From Psychrobacillus psychrotolerans (GTDB lineage: Bacteria; Bacillota; Bacilli; Bacillales_A; Planococcaceae): DNA of 64,000 nt. Below the pieces are notes generated by a model that was given only the letters and a program-made list of their open reading frames with translations, made no database searches and had not been told where the DNA came from. Where the stretch lies: assembly GCF_900115805.1 (NCBI RefSeq), contig NZ_FOXU01000004.1, positions 186,001 through 250,000 on the forward strand. The letters are read 5' to 3'. Positions 1 through 7,899 of this stretch are shown here, piece after piece. A program made the position numbers and the translations under genes. The stretch's first letter is position 1; each line of letters starts with the position of its first letter.

Positions 1-169
1 GTTGGATTAAACCAGTTGTGATATTGGCACATCCATATGCCTCAATTCCTGCTGCTTTATATAACTCGTTATAAGCAGTGTTGTACGTGGCAACGGAAGT
101 GATTAATAGCATAGAAGCAATTATCCCAACAATGATCATTCCTAGATGCACTGTTAAATTATTTTTCAT
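1..169 (-). CDS. Methyl-accepting chemotaxis protein-like, N-terminal fragment (runs off window)
   Basis: The minus strand opens with ATG at 169, preceded by a good ribosome binding site (GGAGAG about 8 bases upstream), and stays open to the window edge for 56 codons. The peptide begins with a few polar residues, then a hydrophobic segment (about residues 8-26, MIIVGIIASMLLITS), then a polar stretch starting ATYNTAYNELYKAAG. This layout is typical of the first membrane helix and the start of the extracellular sensor domain of a chemoreceptor, or less often a sensor kinase. The signalling domain lies outside the window, so the family call is inference; a membrane-anchored N-terminus is what is actually seen. 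Confidence 0.55.
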   Translation of the reverse strand, partial: MKNNLTVHLGMIIVGIIASMLLITSVATYNTAYNELYKAAGIEAYGCANITTGLIQ

Positions 170-419
170 TTTAAAATCTCTCCTGTCTAACTTTCAAACT
201 TATATAACATTTATAACATAACAATAGGGATAAAGATATAGTATTATAAGCGTGATTAATGCGCAAATGTGACTAATTACCTTCCATTTTAAATTTAAAT
301 ATATAATTCTTTGTCTTATTAACAGGCAAACTATTATAGGAAACACAGATTTAATTTATAAATTGATTCAGAAAAATTTGAATCTATTAATAAAAAGTCT
401 ATCGAAACGACATAAACTC

Positions 420-447
420 TGTAATATTATTGTTACACAACTGTAAA
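420..447 (+). promoter_or_regulatory. Triple WalR (YycF)-like box
   Basis: Three hexamers repeat with exact 11-bp periodicity: TGTAAT (420-425), TGTTAC (431-436) and TGTAAA (442-447), each separated by 5 bases. This matches the WalR consensus TGTWAH-N5-TGTWAH twice over. The array ends 7 bases before a plausible -35 and about 93 bases before the start codon of a secreted NlpC/P60 wall hydrolase, a typical WalR target class. Confidence 0.7.
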
Positions 448-454
448 GGTAGTT

Positions 455-484
455 TTGTTTGAAAGATGTTAGTATGGGTATAGA
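455..484 (+). promoter_or_regulatory. Probable sigma-A promoter for the NlpC/P60 gene
   Basis: A -35-like TTGTTT (455-460) and a -10-like TATAGA (479-484) are separated by 18 bases, directly downstream of the WalR-like boxes. The matches are imperfect, as expected for an activated promoter. The rest of the gap between the divergent chemoreceptor and hydrolase genes (170-419) is AT-rich with no further structure that I can support. Confidence 0.45.
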
Positions 485-540
485 GAAATTTTCCGACATG
501 AAAATGAATTTTTCAATCACATCTTTGGGGGAACATAATT

Positions 541-1026
541 TTGACTTCTTTGTTTAAAAAAATCATTACAATCTTTAGTTTAACTGTAGTTTTAGCCGCG
601 GGAACATTTGCAGGAAATACAGAAGCAGCAAGCACTGTAGCATCCAATGAAATAGTATCGAGTGCGAAAAGTTTAGTAGGAATTAAATATCGTTATGGTG
701 GAACAACGAAGGCTGGTTTTGATTGTTCAGGTTATATCGGTTATGTTTACAAAAGTAAAGGTGTTAACTTACCAAGAACAGCAGCAGGCATGTATAACTC
801 TGGAAAAACAGTGAAAAAAGCAAATTTAGCAGTAGGAGACTTAGTATTCTTTAACACATCGGGTAAAGGCGTATCTCATGTTGGAATGTACATAGGTAGC
901 AATAAATTTATCCATGCTTCAACTTCTAAAGGCGTTCGAGTAGATAAGTTAAATGATCCTTATTACTGGGGTAAAAAGTATGTTGGTGCTAAAAGAGTAG
1001 CAACTGTTACAGTAGCAAAAAAATAA
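541..1026 (+). CDS. Secreted NlpC/P60 family peptidoglycan endopeptidase
   Basis: This 161-residue protein has a signal peptide (basic start, hydrophobic core to about residue 24, probable cleavage near AEA-A/AS) and a single NlpC/P60 domain from about residue 36. The catalytic Cys62 lies in FDCSG, His113 in SHVGMYIG and the third residue His125 in FIHAS. Family members cut peptide stems of peptidoglycan outside the cell. There is no SH3b or LysM wall-binding domain, so it is the minimal form. The start is TTG at 541, supported by GGGGGAA about 7 bases upstream. WalR-like boxes upstream suggest control by the essential WalRK wall-homeostasis system. The gene is monocistronic, with a terminator right after it. 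Confidence 0.93.
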   Translation: MTSLFKKIITIFSLTVVLAAGTFAGNTEAASTVASNEIVSSAKSLVGIKYRYGGTTKAGFDCSGYIGYVYKSKGVNLPRTAAGMYNSGKTVKKANLAVGDLVFFNTSGKGVSHVGMYIGSNKFIHASTSKGVRVDKLNDPYYWGKKYVGAKRVATVTVAKK

Positions 1027-1038
1027 TTAAAATTATAC

Positions 1039-1071
1039 AACCGTTCCGGCAATTTGCTGGAACGGTTTTTT
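1039..1071 (+). terminator. Rho-independent terminator after NlpC/P60 gene
   Basis: The arms AACCGTTCC and GGAACGGTT pair perfectly around a short loop that can extend the stem, and a run of T residues follows. Confidence 0.9.
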
Positions 1072-1133
1072 GACTCATGTAATTTTATAATGGAGAATGT
1101 TGTTAATAGGTGAATTAAAGTTAGATAGTTTTA

Positions 1134-1200
1134 AATTATTTGAAAATAGTTTTAAAAAGGTATTTCTAATTTACGTAAAAGTAGTATAATTGCATATAAT
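1134..1200 (+). promoter_or_regulatory. Candidate CodY site and promoter of the aminotransferase gene
   Basis: AATTATTTGAAAATA at 1134-1148 matches 12 of 15 positions of the CodY motif AATTTTCWGAAAATT. Two overlapping -10-like TATAAT hexamers follow (1185-1190 and 1195-1200). CodY control of branched-chain aminotransferases is established in Bacillus, which makes the match plausible. AT-rich DNA gives such matches easily, so this is tentative. Confidence 0.4.
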
Positions 1201-1258
1201 ATATTGCACACTTAAAATTGTCGCAATTTACTAATTTATTCGATAGGGGACAAACACC

Positions 1259-2335
1259 ATGAATAGTCTAAAAATCCGTTTCACAGAAAATGAAATGAAA
1301 AATGAGAAAACACCAGCTGAGCAGTTAGTGTTCGGTACAAAATTTACAGATCATATGTTTGTCGCTGATTATACTGAAGGGACAGGTTGGCATGATCATC
1401 GAATTGTCCCTTATCAAGCCCTTACTTTAGATCCATCAGCATCCATTTTACATTATGGTCAAACAGTTTTTGAAGGAATGAAAGCATATCTATCAGAGGA
1501 TGGAATTGTTCGTTTGTTTCGTCCAGAACAAAATATGAAACGTATGAATATTTCAGCTGATCGACTAAGTATGCCTCAAATAGAAGAGGAGTTAGCTCTT
1601 GAAGCTTTAAAACAGTTATTAGAAATAGATAAAGAGTGGATTCCTAAAGAGCAAGGTACTTCGTTATACATTAGACCTTTTATGATTGCAACAGAAGCGC
1701 ATCTAGGAGTGTCCGCTTCTAAAACATATACATTCATTATTATTATGTCTCCAGTAGGATCTTATTATAAAGAAGGAATTCATCCAGTAAAGATTTTAGT
1801 AGAAAGTGAATATGTACGGGCGGTAGCGGGTGGAACTGGAACGGCAAAAACTGCTGGGAATTATGCTTCAAGTCTAAAAGCCCAGGAAGTTGCCGATCGT
1901 GAAGGCTACGCCCAGGTACTTTGGTTAGATGGACTAGAAAGAAAGTACATTGAAGAAGTAGGAAGTATGAATGTATTCTTTAAAATCGATGGCGAAGTAG
2001 TTACTCCAGCCTTAAATGGAAGTATTTTAGATGGGATAACGAGAAAATCCATCATTGAATTATTAAAATACTGGGGTGTCCCAATTACTGAACGCAAAGT
2101 TTCAATGGAAGAAATTCGTGAAGCGTTCTTGAACGGAAAACTGGATGAGGCTTTTGGAACTGGAACTGCCGCTGTAATTTCCCCAATTGGAGAATTACGT
2201 TGGAAAGGGGAATTGTTCTACGTAAATAACGGAGAAACAGGAGAACTTTCACAAAAACTATATGAAACACTAACTGGTATTCAAAGAGGCGTTATTGAAG
2301 ATCCATTTGGTTGGGTTGTTGAATTAAAAAAATAA
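1259..2335 (+). CDS. ilvE: Branched-chain amino acid aminotransferase
   Basis: This 358-residue protein belongs to the fold-type IV PLP aminotransferases and has the length of the Bacillus YwaA/YbgE branched-chain enzymes. It transfers amino groups between glutamate and the 2-oxo acids of Leu, Ile and Val, in the cytoplasm. The PLP lysine is K197 in GGTGTAKTAGNYA. The family-typical HYGQTVFEGMKAY, YIRPFMIATE and GTGTAAVISPIG stretches are present. ATG at 1259 is preceded by AGGGGA at a good distance. The gene stands alone with its own terminator. It could serve synthesis or breakdown of branched-chain amino acids, including branched fatty-acid precursors. Confidence 0.95.
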   Translation: MNSLKIRFTENEMKNEKTPAEQLVFGTKFTDHMFVADYTEGTGWHDHRIVPYQALTLDPSASILHYGQTVFEGMKAYLSEDGIVRLFRPEQNMKRMNISADRLSMPQIEEELALEALKQLLEIDKEWIPKEQGTSLYIRPFMIATEAHLGVSASKTYTFIIIMSPVGSYYKEGIHPVKILVESEYVRAVAGGTGTAKTAGNYASSLKAQEVADREGYAQVLWLDGLERKYIEEVGSMNVFFKIDGEVVTPALNGSILDGITRKSIIELLKYWGVPITERKVSMEEIREAFLNGKLDEAFGTGTAAVISPIGELRWKGELFYVNNGETGELSQKLYETLTGIQRGVIEDPFGWVVELKK

Positions 2336-2345
2336 TATTTCGTTG

Positions 2346-2376
2346 TCGCTTCTCTTAACGGAGAGGCGATCATTTT
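2346..2376 (+). terminator. Probable terminator after ilvE
   Basis: The arms TCGCTTCTC (2346-2354) and GAGAGGCGA (2361-2369) form a 9-bp stem with one G-U pair. The following sequence, TCATTTTA, is only moderately T-rich, so termination may be partial and let some transcription into the next gene. Confidence 0.6.
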
Positions 2377-2400
2377 ATGTTGGCAGAATGGAGAATACTG

Positions 2401-3198
2401 ATGAAACCACTAATAGGCATATGTGCCAACTATTTATCCGATGATGCAATAGGACTAGCAGTTGGCATTGGGGCGAAATATCAAGAATGGCAGTTACTAG
2501 CGGATGATTATATTGTAGCTATTGAAAGAGCCGGAGGGGTTCCAGTTATTTTACCTATCACTAGAGAAGTAGAAACTTTGATGCCACTCCTTCAGAAGTT
2601 GGACGGAATACTATTTTCTGGTGGTTCTGATATTGATCCGAATTTATACGGAGAATATCCGAAATTTGGCTTAGGAGCTATTGAACCACGCAGAGATGCT
2701 CATGAGATCAGACTGGCTCAAATCGCTTTAACGAAGTTAAACATACCGGTACTGGGCATATGTCGTGGAATGCAATTGCTTACAGTAGCAACGGGAGGCA
2801 AGCTTTATCAGGATTTAGCATCTCAAAAACCAGAAGGAATTAACCACTCCGTTCCAAAATCCATCAGACATCATGCATTTCATCCGGTTAGGATGGAAGT
2901 TGGTTCTGTATTGTATAATATTTATCAAGGTGACGTTTTGACAGTAAATAGTTTCCATCACCAAGCAGTAAAAGAGTTAGGGCAAGGTTTTAAAGCAACA
3001 ATGATTGCTCCTGATGGAATTATAGAAGGGATGGAATGGGAAGAGTCAAACCGATTTGTTGTAGCCGTACAATGGCATCCCGAAATGATGGAAGAAAAAG
3101 TGGATACGATCCGACCGATTTTCACTGCATTTGTTGAGGCTAGTAAAATGACGGCCGAAGTTAACGAATTAGTAGCATCAGTAGAGACTATAGCATAA
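2401..3198 (+). CDS. Gamma-glutamyl-gamma-aminobutyrate hydrolase family (peptidase C26) protein
   Basis: This 265-residue class I glutamine-amidotransferase-like hydrolase carries the nucleophile Cys121 in GICRGMQ and the His226/Glu228 pair in QWHPE. The oxyanion region FSGGSDIDPNLYGE is also present. Relatives such as PuuD hydrolyse gamma-glutamyl-GABA and other gamma-glutamyl compounds in the cytoplasm; the substrate here cannot be told from sequence. I place the start at ATG 2401, which has GGAGA 6 bases upstream. The in-frame ATG at 2377 lacks a site and lies at the foot of the upstream terminator. Confidence 0.88.
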   Translation: MKPLIGICANYLSDDAIGLAVGIGAKYQEWQLLADDYIVAIERAGGVPVILPITREVETLMPLLQKLDGILFSGGSDIDPNLYGEYPKFGLGAIEPRRDAHEIRLAQIALTKLNIPVLGICRGMQLLTVATGGKLYQDLASQKPEGINHSVPKSIRHHAFHPVRMEVGSVLYNIYQGDVLTVNSFHHQAVKELGQGFKATMIAPDGIIEGMEWEESNRFVVAVQWHPEMMEEKVDTIRPIFTAFVEASKMTAEVNELVASVETIA

Positions 3199-3216
3199 TG
3201 ATGAAGAAAGTCCTCC

Positions 3217-3816
3217 CTACGTCAAGCTATATGGACGATGGAAGGATTTTTCTACTTCAATTTGAATAGTTTCACAGTACATAGTATAAGTTTGCATTTT
3301 TAATTCAGGATACTTTTTTATTAATGAATTTAGTAAATGCGTGTTAATATAAGAAGGTTTTCTTATTTTCTTATCCGTATAAAATATAAAGGAACTATAA
3401 GGGTAGTTTGCCAATCCTTCTAGGATAGTTCTTTGGGTATAAAGATGATTTCGATGAATATACTTACTAGCTTTTAATAAATCTTTCGCATCAGAAATCA
3501 TATTAGTGTAATATCTAGTTTCGAATAACTGATCAGAGTATTTATATTTACGCTTAAAATAGGATGAGTATTGTTGATTAATGAATATTAAAACTTCAGA
3601 AAGTGGGATTACGGGAGAACGTATTAATAAATGGTAGTGGTTATTCGTAAGAGAGTAAGCGATTATAGTAATAGTGTATATATTATTTGCCTGGTATAGC
3701 GTAGTTGTAAAAAATATGAAATCATCTTTGTTTTTAAAAATATTTTGCTTATTATTGCCACGCATCGTAATATGATAAAATATTTCTGGTTGCCATACTT
3801 TCCTAATATTACCCAT
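3217..3816 (-). CDS. REP-associated tyrosine transposase (RAYT)-like Y1 nuclease
   Basis: This 199-residue protein resembles the IS200-like/RAYT Y1 HUH family. The metal-binding HYH lies at residues 60-62 in NNHYHLLI, and a candidate catalytic Tyr119 lies in KYIHRNHL, the position of the family's YIxxNP motif. These enzymes nick single-stranded DNA, and domesticated members mobilise REP-type palindromic repeats. The start at 3816 follows a very strong GGAGGGGAAGG; a longer frame to 3849 has none. No terminal inverted structures of an intact IS200 element are obvious around it, which favours a resident single-copy RAYT. GC-rich repeats at 38.1 and 45.4-46.2 kb are possible clients, but that link is conjecture. 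Confidence 0.8.
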   Translation of the reverse strand: MGNIRKVWQPEIFYHITMRGNNKQNIFKNKDDFIFFTTTLYQANNIYTITIIAYSLTNNHYHLLIRSPVIPLSEVLIFINQQYSSYFKRKYKYSDQLFETRYYTNMISDAKDLLKASKYIHRNHLYTQRTILEGLANYPYSSFIFYTDKKIRKPSYINTHLLNSLIKKYPELKMQTYTMYCETIQIEVEKSFHRPYSLT

Positions 3817-4085
3817 TAAACCTTCCCCTCCTCTATATATTGATAACACTATATTTTATAAAAGCTTAAAATGCAATTGTCATAATTTGTCCTTTTAAGC
3901 AACAATTTCATTTTCATCTCAAAAACAGTCTCAAAACTTCATTTATCTCAAAGTTAAAGCCTCAAAATAAAATTCTTTAATAGTTCTCTATATGACAAGT
4001 GAACTAATGGAGTCAGTTATTATCGCATGATGTAGAAACTACATTGCCCTTTGTATGATAAAATAGGGGGAAAAGGAGTGTTTAT

Positions 4086-4793
4086 ATGAAGGACAAGGTG
4101 TTAATTGTAGAAGATGAAAAAAATATTGCACGTGTTCTTCAGTTGGAACTAGAATTTGAAGGATACGATGTAGATATTGCATATACAGGAACTGATGGAT
4201 TGATCAAATATCGTGAGCAACAATGGGATTTAGTTTTACTCGATTTAATGCTTCCAGGTTTAAATGGCTTAGATGTATTGAGACGAATCCGTGCTACAGA
4301 AGACGAAACACCAGTAATCTTATTAACAGCAAAAAATAATACAGAAGATAAAGTCACGGGCTTGGATCTTGGGGCAAATGATTATGTTACTAAACCTTTT
4401 GAAATTGAGGAATTACTTGCACGTGTTCGCTCGGCAATTCGATTTACTAAAACATCGAGTGTAACTCCTGTTCAGGACGAGAATATTCATGTTTTTCATA
4501 CGCTTTCACTGAATGAGCAAACACGGGAAATTACTAATTCTGGAGAGTCTATCAATCTAACTCCACGAGAATATGACCTGCTATTATATATGTTGAAGCA
4601 TCCTAACCAAGTATTGTCTCGTGAACAGTTGTTAGATGCTGTCTGGGGGTTTGATTATTATGGAGATACGAATGTTGTAGATGTTTATATACGTTATGTT
4701 CGGAAAAAGTTAGAAGAAAAACAAGAATCTTCTTTAATTCAAACAGTGCGGGGCGTCGGATATGTGTTGAAGGAGCAAAAGAATGAAGCTTAA
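4086..4793 (+). CDS. OmpR-family response regulator (YkoG/ArlR-like)
   Basis: This 235-residue DNA-binding response regulator has a receiver domain (residues 1-120) with Asp10, phospho-acceptor Asp53 in LLDLMLPG, Thr81 and Lys103. A winged-helix OmpR-type effector domain follows (about 140-232; TPREYDLL, VWGFDYYGDTNVVDVYIRY, IQTVRGVGYVL). It overlaps the downstream kinase gene by 11 bases, so the two are a two-component pair. The set regulator-kinase-PepSY protein parallels B. subtilis ykoG-ykoH-ykoI. A 6-bp dyad (ATGTAG/CTACAT, 4030-4044) just upstream could be a control site. The signal and targets are unknown. Confidence 0.93.
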   Translation: MKDKVLIVEDEKNIARVLQLELEFEGYDVDIAYTGTDGLIKYREQQWDLVLLDLMLPGLNGLDVLRRIRATEDETPVILLTAKNNTEDKVTGLDLGANDYVTKPFEIEELLARVRSAIRFTKTSSVTPVQDENIHVFHTLSLNEQTREITNSGESINLTPREYDLLLYMLKHPNQVLSREQLLDAVWGFDYYGDTNVVDVYIRYVRKKLEEKQESSLIQTVRGVGYVLKEQKNEA

Positions 4794-6144
4794 AACGAAA
4801 ATACATCTATTCTCTACCCTATTGACGTTCCTAATCATAGGATTAATGAATATAGGTGTATATTTTTTATTTGAGGATATGGCCTATGATTCGGAATATA
4901 CCCAGTTTAACTCGGATGTAGATGAAATGATCCAGGCATTAAGTAAAATGCAAGAAAAGGACGATCCTGCAACTATTTTACGTACTTATATTCCGCCTAA
5001 TGGTGGGATTCGCATCTTAAATAGTAAAGAAGAGCTGCAATTAGTTGTTCAGTCCATTGAAGAAATAACAAATTATCAACCTAACTTTGAAGATGGTGAA
5101 CGTTACTCAATTGGTATGCTCAAAGGGTCTCCTGTTTTGACGATTAGCAAACCAGTTATTTGGTCAAATGGAGAAGTAGTAGAAGTTCAAACATTGAAAC
5201 AATTATTAGAAGTAGGAAACAATCTAGACTTTCTTCGACTTATCCTACTTGGTGTCACCGTAGGTGGAATGCTATTAATGGCCTTATCAAGTGTTACTTT
5301 AGGAAAAATTATTACGAATCCAATTAGTAAATTAATCAATACAATGTCCCATAGCAGGATTTCGGGTAAATATGAAAAAATTACAGTCCACCCAAATCGA
5401 AAGGACGAAATGGCACAAATGGGCATCGCTTTTAATGAAATGATGGAGCAGCTGGAACAAAATTATAAAAAGCAGGAGCAATTTGTTTCTGATGCATCTC
5501 ACGAATTAAAAACACCGTTAACAGTAATAGAAAGCTATGCAAAACTATTGTCTCGACATGGTTTCAATAATATTGAAATTGCGGAAGAATCCGTTCAGGC
5601 AATTATTAATGAAACTAGTAGAATGAAAGAAATGGTCTCACAAATGCTCGTTCTAGCAAAAAGCAACGGGAAACAACAACATAAATATGAATTAATAGAT
5701 GTAAACATTTTAGTAACCGAAACTTTACAGTCGATGCGAACTGCATATGATCGAAATTTTCTTTTAAAAGGAGAAGGACCATTCTATATAAGTACAGATA
5801 CTGAGCAACTAAGACAATTGCTTTTTATCATTTTGGATAACGCTCGTAAATACAGTGAAAAAGATATAAAGACAACTATTGCTGAAACTGATGATGGAGT
5901 TACTATTTCTATCATGGATTATGGTGATGGGATTCCGAAAGAAGACTTGGATCGGATTTTTGATCGTTTTTACCGAGTCGATGAGGCAAGAAATCGTAAA
6001 ACGGGAGGTACTGGACTTGGTATGGCAATTGCAAAAGATATAGCAAACCGGTTATCTGCAACTTTAACCATTCAGAGTATGGTAGGATTTGGTACAACCA
6101 TCCATATTTTTCTTCCTTCTAATCAAATTCTCATTGATTTTTAA
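4783..6144 (+). CDS. Sensor histidine kinase (YkoH/ArlS-like)
   Basis: This 453-residue kinase has two membrane helices (about 8-30 and 150-172) flanking an extracellular sensor of about 115 residues. A HAMP linker (about 173-228) follows, then the HisKA dimerisation domain with the phospho-acceptor His240 in DASHELKTPLT. The HATPase domain has the N box ILDNARKYS, G1 DYGDGIP and G2 GTGLGMAIAK. It phosphorylates the regulator encoded immediately upstream, with which it overlaps. The organisation is that of ArlS/YkoH-type kinases. What it senses is not visible; the PepSY protein that follows is a likely partner or target. Confidence 0.93.
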   Translation: MKLKTKIHLFSTLLTFLIIGLMNIGVYFLFEDMAYDSEYTQFNSDVDEMIQALSKMQEKDDPATILRTYIPPNGGIRILNSKEELQLVVQSIEEITNYQPNFEDGERYSIGMLKGSPVLTISKPVIWSNGEVVEVQTLKQLLEVGNNLDFLRLILLGVTVGGMLLMALSSVTLGKIITNPISKLINTMSHSRISGKYEKITVHPNRKDEMAQMGIAFNEMMEQLEQNYKKQEQFVSDASHELKTPLTVIESYAKLLSRHGFNNIEIAEESVQAIINETSRMKEMVSQMLVLAKSNGKQQHKYELIDVNILVTETLQSMRTAYDRNFLLKGEGPFYISTDTEQLRQLLFIILDNARKYSEKDIKTTIAETDDGVTISIMDYGDGIPKEDLDRIFDRFYRVDEARNRKTGGTGLGMAIAKDIANRLSATLTIQSMVGFGTTIHIFLPSNQILIDF

Positions 6145-6183
6145 TGTTCGTCTATTAAGATGAATTTGAGGAGGCGTGCGTGA

Positions 6184-7383
6184 ATGAAGTTTATGAAGAT
6201 GAAAAAGTTTTTTATCGTTTGTTTCGCTACATTGGGAATTATAGTAATTGTATTCATAGTCAACATCGGCTCAGATCAATTGCCTATAACCGAAAACAAT
6301 GTACGCACCCAACTCGAGCAAATGTATGATGCAGAAGTAGCAGAAGTGAAGAAAAATGAAGATGTTTATGAAGCTATTATCGCTAAGAGTGGACAAGTGT
6401 ATTTGGTAGAAATGAATGCCTCGACTGGCGATGTGAATTCATTGGAACATACAGATGAGTTTATCATCCAGGAAGTACCACTAGAACCTTCAGTGACCTA
6501 TGAAGAGATAGAAAATGATCATAAAGAAAATTCCAAAACATTAAAAGATTCGACTAAAGTAGAAATAGTTGAGAGTCATATAATTTCCTCTAATGGCACT
6601 ACTAAATTAGTTATTATAGAAAAGCCTAAGGGAACATCCTCGAACATTAAAGTGGTGGAGAACCCTAATATTGCTGAAAAGAAAAACTCAAAACAAACTT
6701 CAGTAGCTAAAGATACGAAAGCTGAAGAGAAACCAATGAAAGAAGTGTTTAAAGATGCTATTAAAGGAGTATTGGCAACTGAAAATACTAAAACAGTCGA
6801 AATTGTTAAAGAAGAAACAAAAAAAGATTTAAAAACAGAGGTAACCAATAAAACAGAGGTTCCAAAGACAGAAACTGCTAAAGCAGAAGTAAGCAAAACA
6901 GATTCAAGTAAAACTGATACAAGTAAGACAGAGGCTAGTAAATCAGATTTGGAAAAATCAGAACAGGCTACTACAAAACCAATCAGAACAGAAGCAGAGA
7001 AATCAGAAACTTCTAAGAGTGAAGCGACTGTAAAACCCGAAGTATCGAAAACAGAGCCTTCAAAAACAGTTGTACAACAGAAACCTGAGACCAATGAAGT
7101 CACTGTAACAAAAACAGAAGAAAAGAAGACGGAAGTTACCGAAAAACCAGTTACTGTTCTAATTACAGTAGATGAAGCTTTAAAGATTGCTAATCAACAA
7201 CTAAAAGGCATAGTAGAAAGTAATTCCTTTGTGAAGACCAATGAGGGTGGGTACTATTTAATAGTAATGACCGCTTCGAAAACAGAGGAATCAAAAGATG
7301 CTAATGCGAAGGATAAGAAAACGAAAGCAACAATTCAAGTTCATGCAATCTCTGGGAAAATACTTTCTGTGACTTGGGAATAA
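6184..7383 (+). CDS. Membrane-anchored PepSY-domain protein with Lys/Thr/Glu/Ser repeat region
   Basis: The 399-residue protein has an N-terminal membrane segment (about 8-26), a first PepSY-like unit (about 35-100), a long low-complexity stalk (about 170-320) and a C-terminal PepSY unit (about 325-399; VDEALKIANQQ, then IQVHAISGKILSVTWE). The stalk is built on variations of KTE-(A/V)-SKT-(D/E), highly charged with no Cys or aromatic residues. PepSY domains are thought to inhibit proteases or to act with two-component sensors. Its position 40 bases after the kinase gene, as with YkoI, suggests it works with that system at the outer membrane face. ATG 6184 follows GAGGAGG closely. The repeat length may vary between strains. 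Confidence 0.82.
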   Translation: MKFMKMKKFFIVCFATLGIIVIVFIVNIGSDQLPITENNVRTQLEQMYDAEVAEVKKNEDVYEAIIAKSGQVYLVEMNASTGDVNSLEHTDEFIIQEVPLEPSVTYEEIENDHKENSKTLKDSTKVEIVESHIISSNGTTKLVIIEKPKGTSSNIKVVENPNIAEKKNSKQTSVAKDTKAEEKPMKEVFKDAIKGVLATENTKTVEIVKEETKKDLKTEVTNKTEVPKTETAKAEVSKTDSSKTDTSKTEASKSDLEKSEQATTKPIRTEAEKSETSKSEATVKPEVSKTEPSKTVVQQKPETNEVTVTKTEEKKTEVTEKPVTVLITVDEALKIANQQLKGIVESNSFVKTNEGGYYLIVMTASKTEESKDANAKDKKTKATIQVHAISGKILSVTWE

Positions 7384-7433
7384 TATTCTCATCAAATTCT
7401 AATAAAACTCTATTGGTATTCTCATTTAGTTCC

Positions 7434-7660
7434 TATAATATGAAATTAACAAATGAATAGTATTTCAAGTTGTTGAACGAGTTTGAAGGAAACAAGTTCA
7501 GTCAACTAAGCATAATAGGGGAACGATCTTACGGCGATCAAAGCGATAAAACGAGCGAACGAAGGTACTAATGTTTACGGCGTAATAATATAATCCTTGT
7601 GCGATAACAAGGAAAAATACACCTCATTCTACAATTCCCCGTAGAATGAGGTGTTTTTTT
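7434..7660 (+). ncRNA. Candidate free-standing small RNA between convergent genes
   Basis: The 516-base gap after the PepSY gene contains a TATAAT box (7434-7439) with a weak TTGGTA upstream. About 210 bases follow with no open frame, then a strong terminator. The interior has a hairpin GAAC-GA-GTTT/AAAC-AA-GTTC (about 7473-7497) and a CCTTGT/ACAAGG hairpin near 7592-7609. No plus-strand gene lies between the terminator and the one at 9141, so this is not a leader of a downstream gene. The terminator loop ends in CCCC, as in some regulatory RNAs. I recognise no Rfam family. An alternative is a 3' UTR of the PepSY gene. Confidence 0.45.
7618..7660 (+). terminator. Strong rho-independent terminator
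   Basis: CACCTCATTCTAC pairs with GTAGAATGAGGTG (13 bp) around the loop AATTCCCC, followed by seven T residues. It ends whatever transcript crosses the 7.4-7.6 kb gap. Confidence 0.93.
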
Positions 7661-7856
7661 ATTTCTGAAAATATAGTAATGCAATTTCTAACATTTAAGT
7701 TCTAACCAAATAAAATTTTAGTGAATAAAAGGTACATAAACACACGTAAATAAAATACATTGAAAAATTAAATATATCTGTCCATTAATAAAATACAGTA
7801 CAAGTAAGTAACCATACGTAGAGGTGCTAGACTGATGGTCTCCGAAAGTAGAATTG

Positions 7857-7895
7857 AAAAAGTTGTCTCCCTATAGCTTTCAACAGGGAGACAAC
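7857..7895 (-). terminator. Terminator of the proline dehydrogenase gene
   Basis: The arms GTTGTCTCCCT (7862-7872) and AGGGAGACAAC (7885-7895) pair over 11 bp. On the minus strand the stem is followed by TTTTT. It starts 5 bases after the stop codon of the minus-strand gene. Confidence 0.93.
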
Positions 7896-7899
7896 TCTA

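Noticed and set aside
4030-4044. ATGTAG-AAA-CTACAT dyad as an operator of the two-component operon
   Set aside because: It is only a 6-bp dyad in AT-rich DNA, and OmpR-family regulators usually bind direct repeats. I mention it with the gene but do not call it a site.
6576-7103. 175-codon minus-strand frame
   Set aside because: It is the antisense shadow of the low-complexity stalk of the PepSY protein, without a ribosome binding site.
7822-7829. AGAGGTGC, reminiscent of the start of a lysine riboswitch
   Set aside because: The rest of the L-box core is missing and no downstream plus-strand gene could be controlled.
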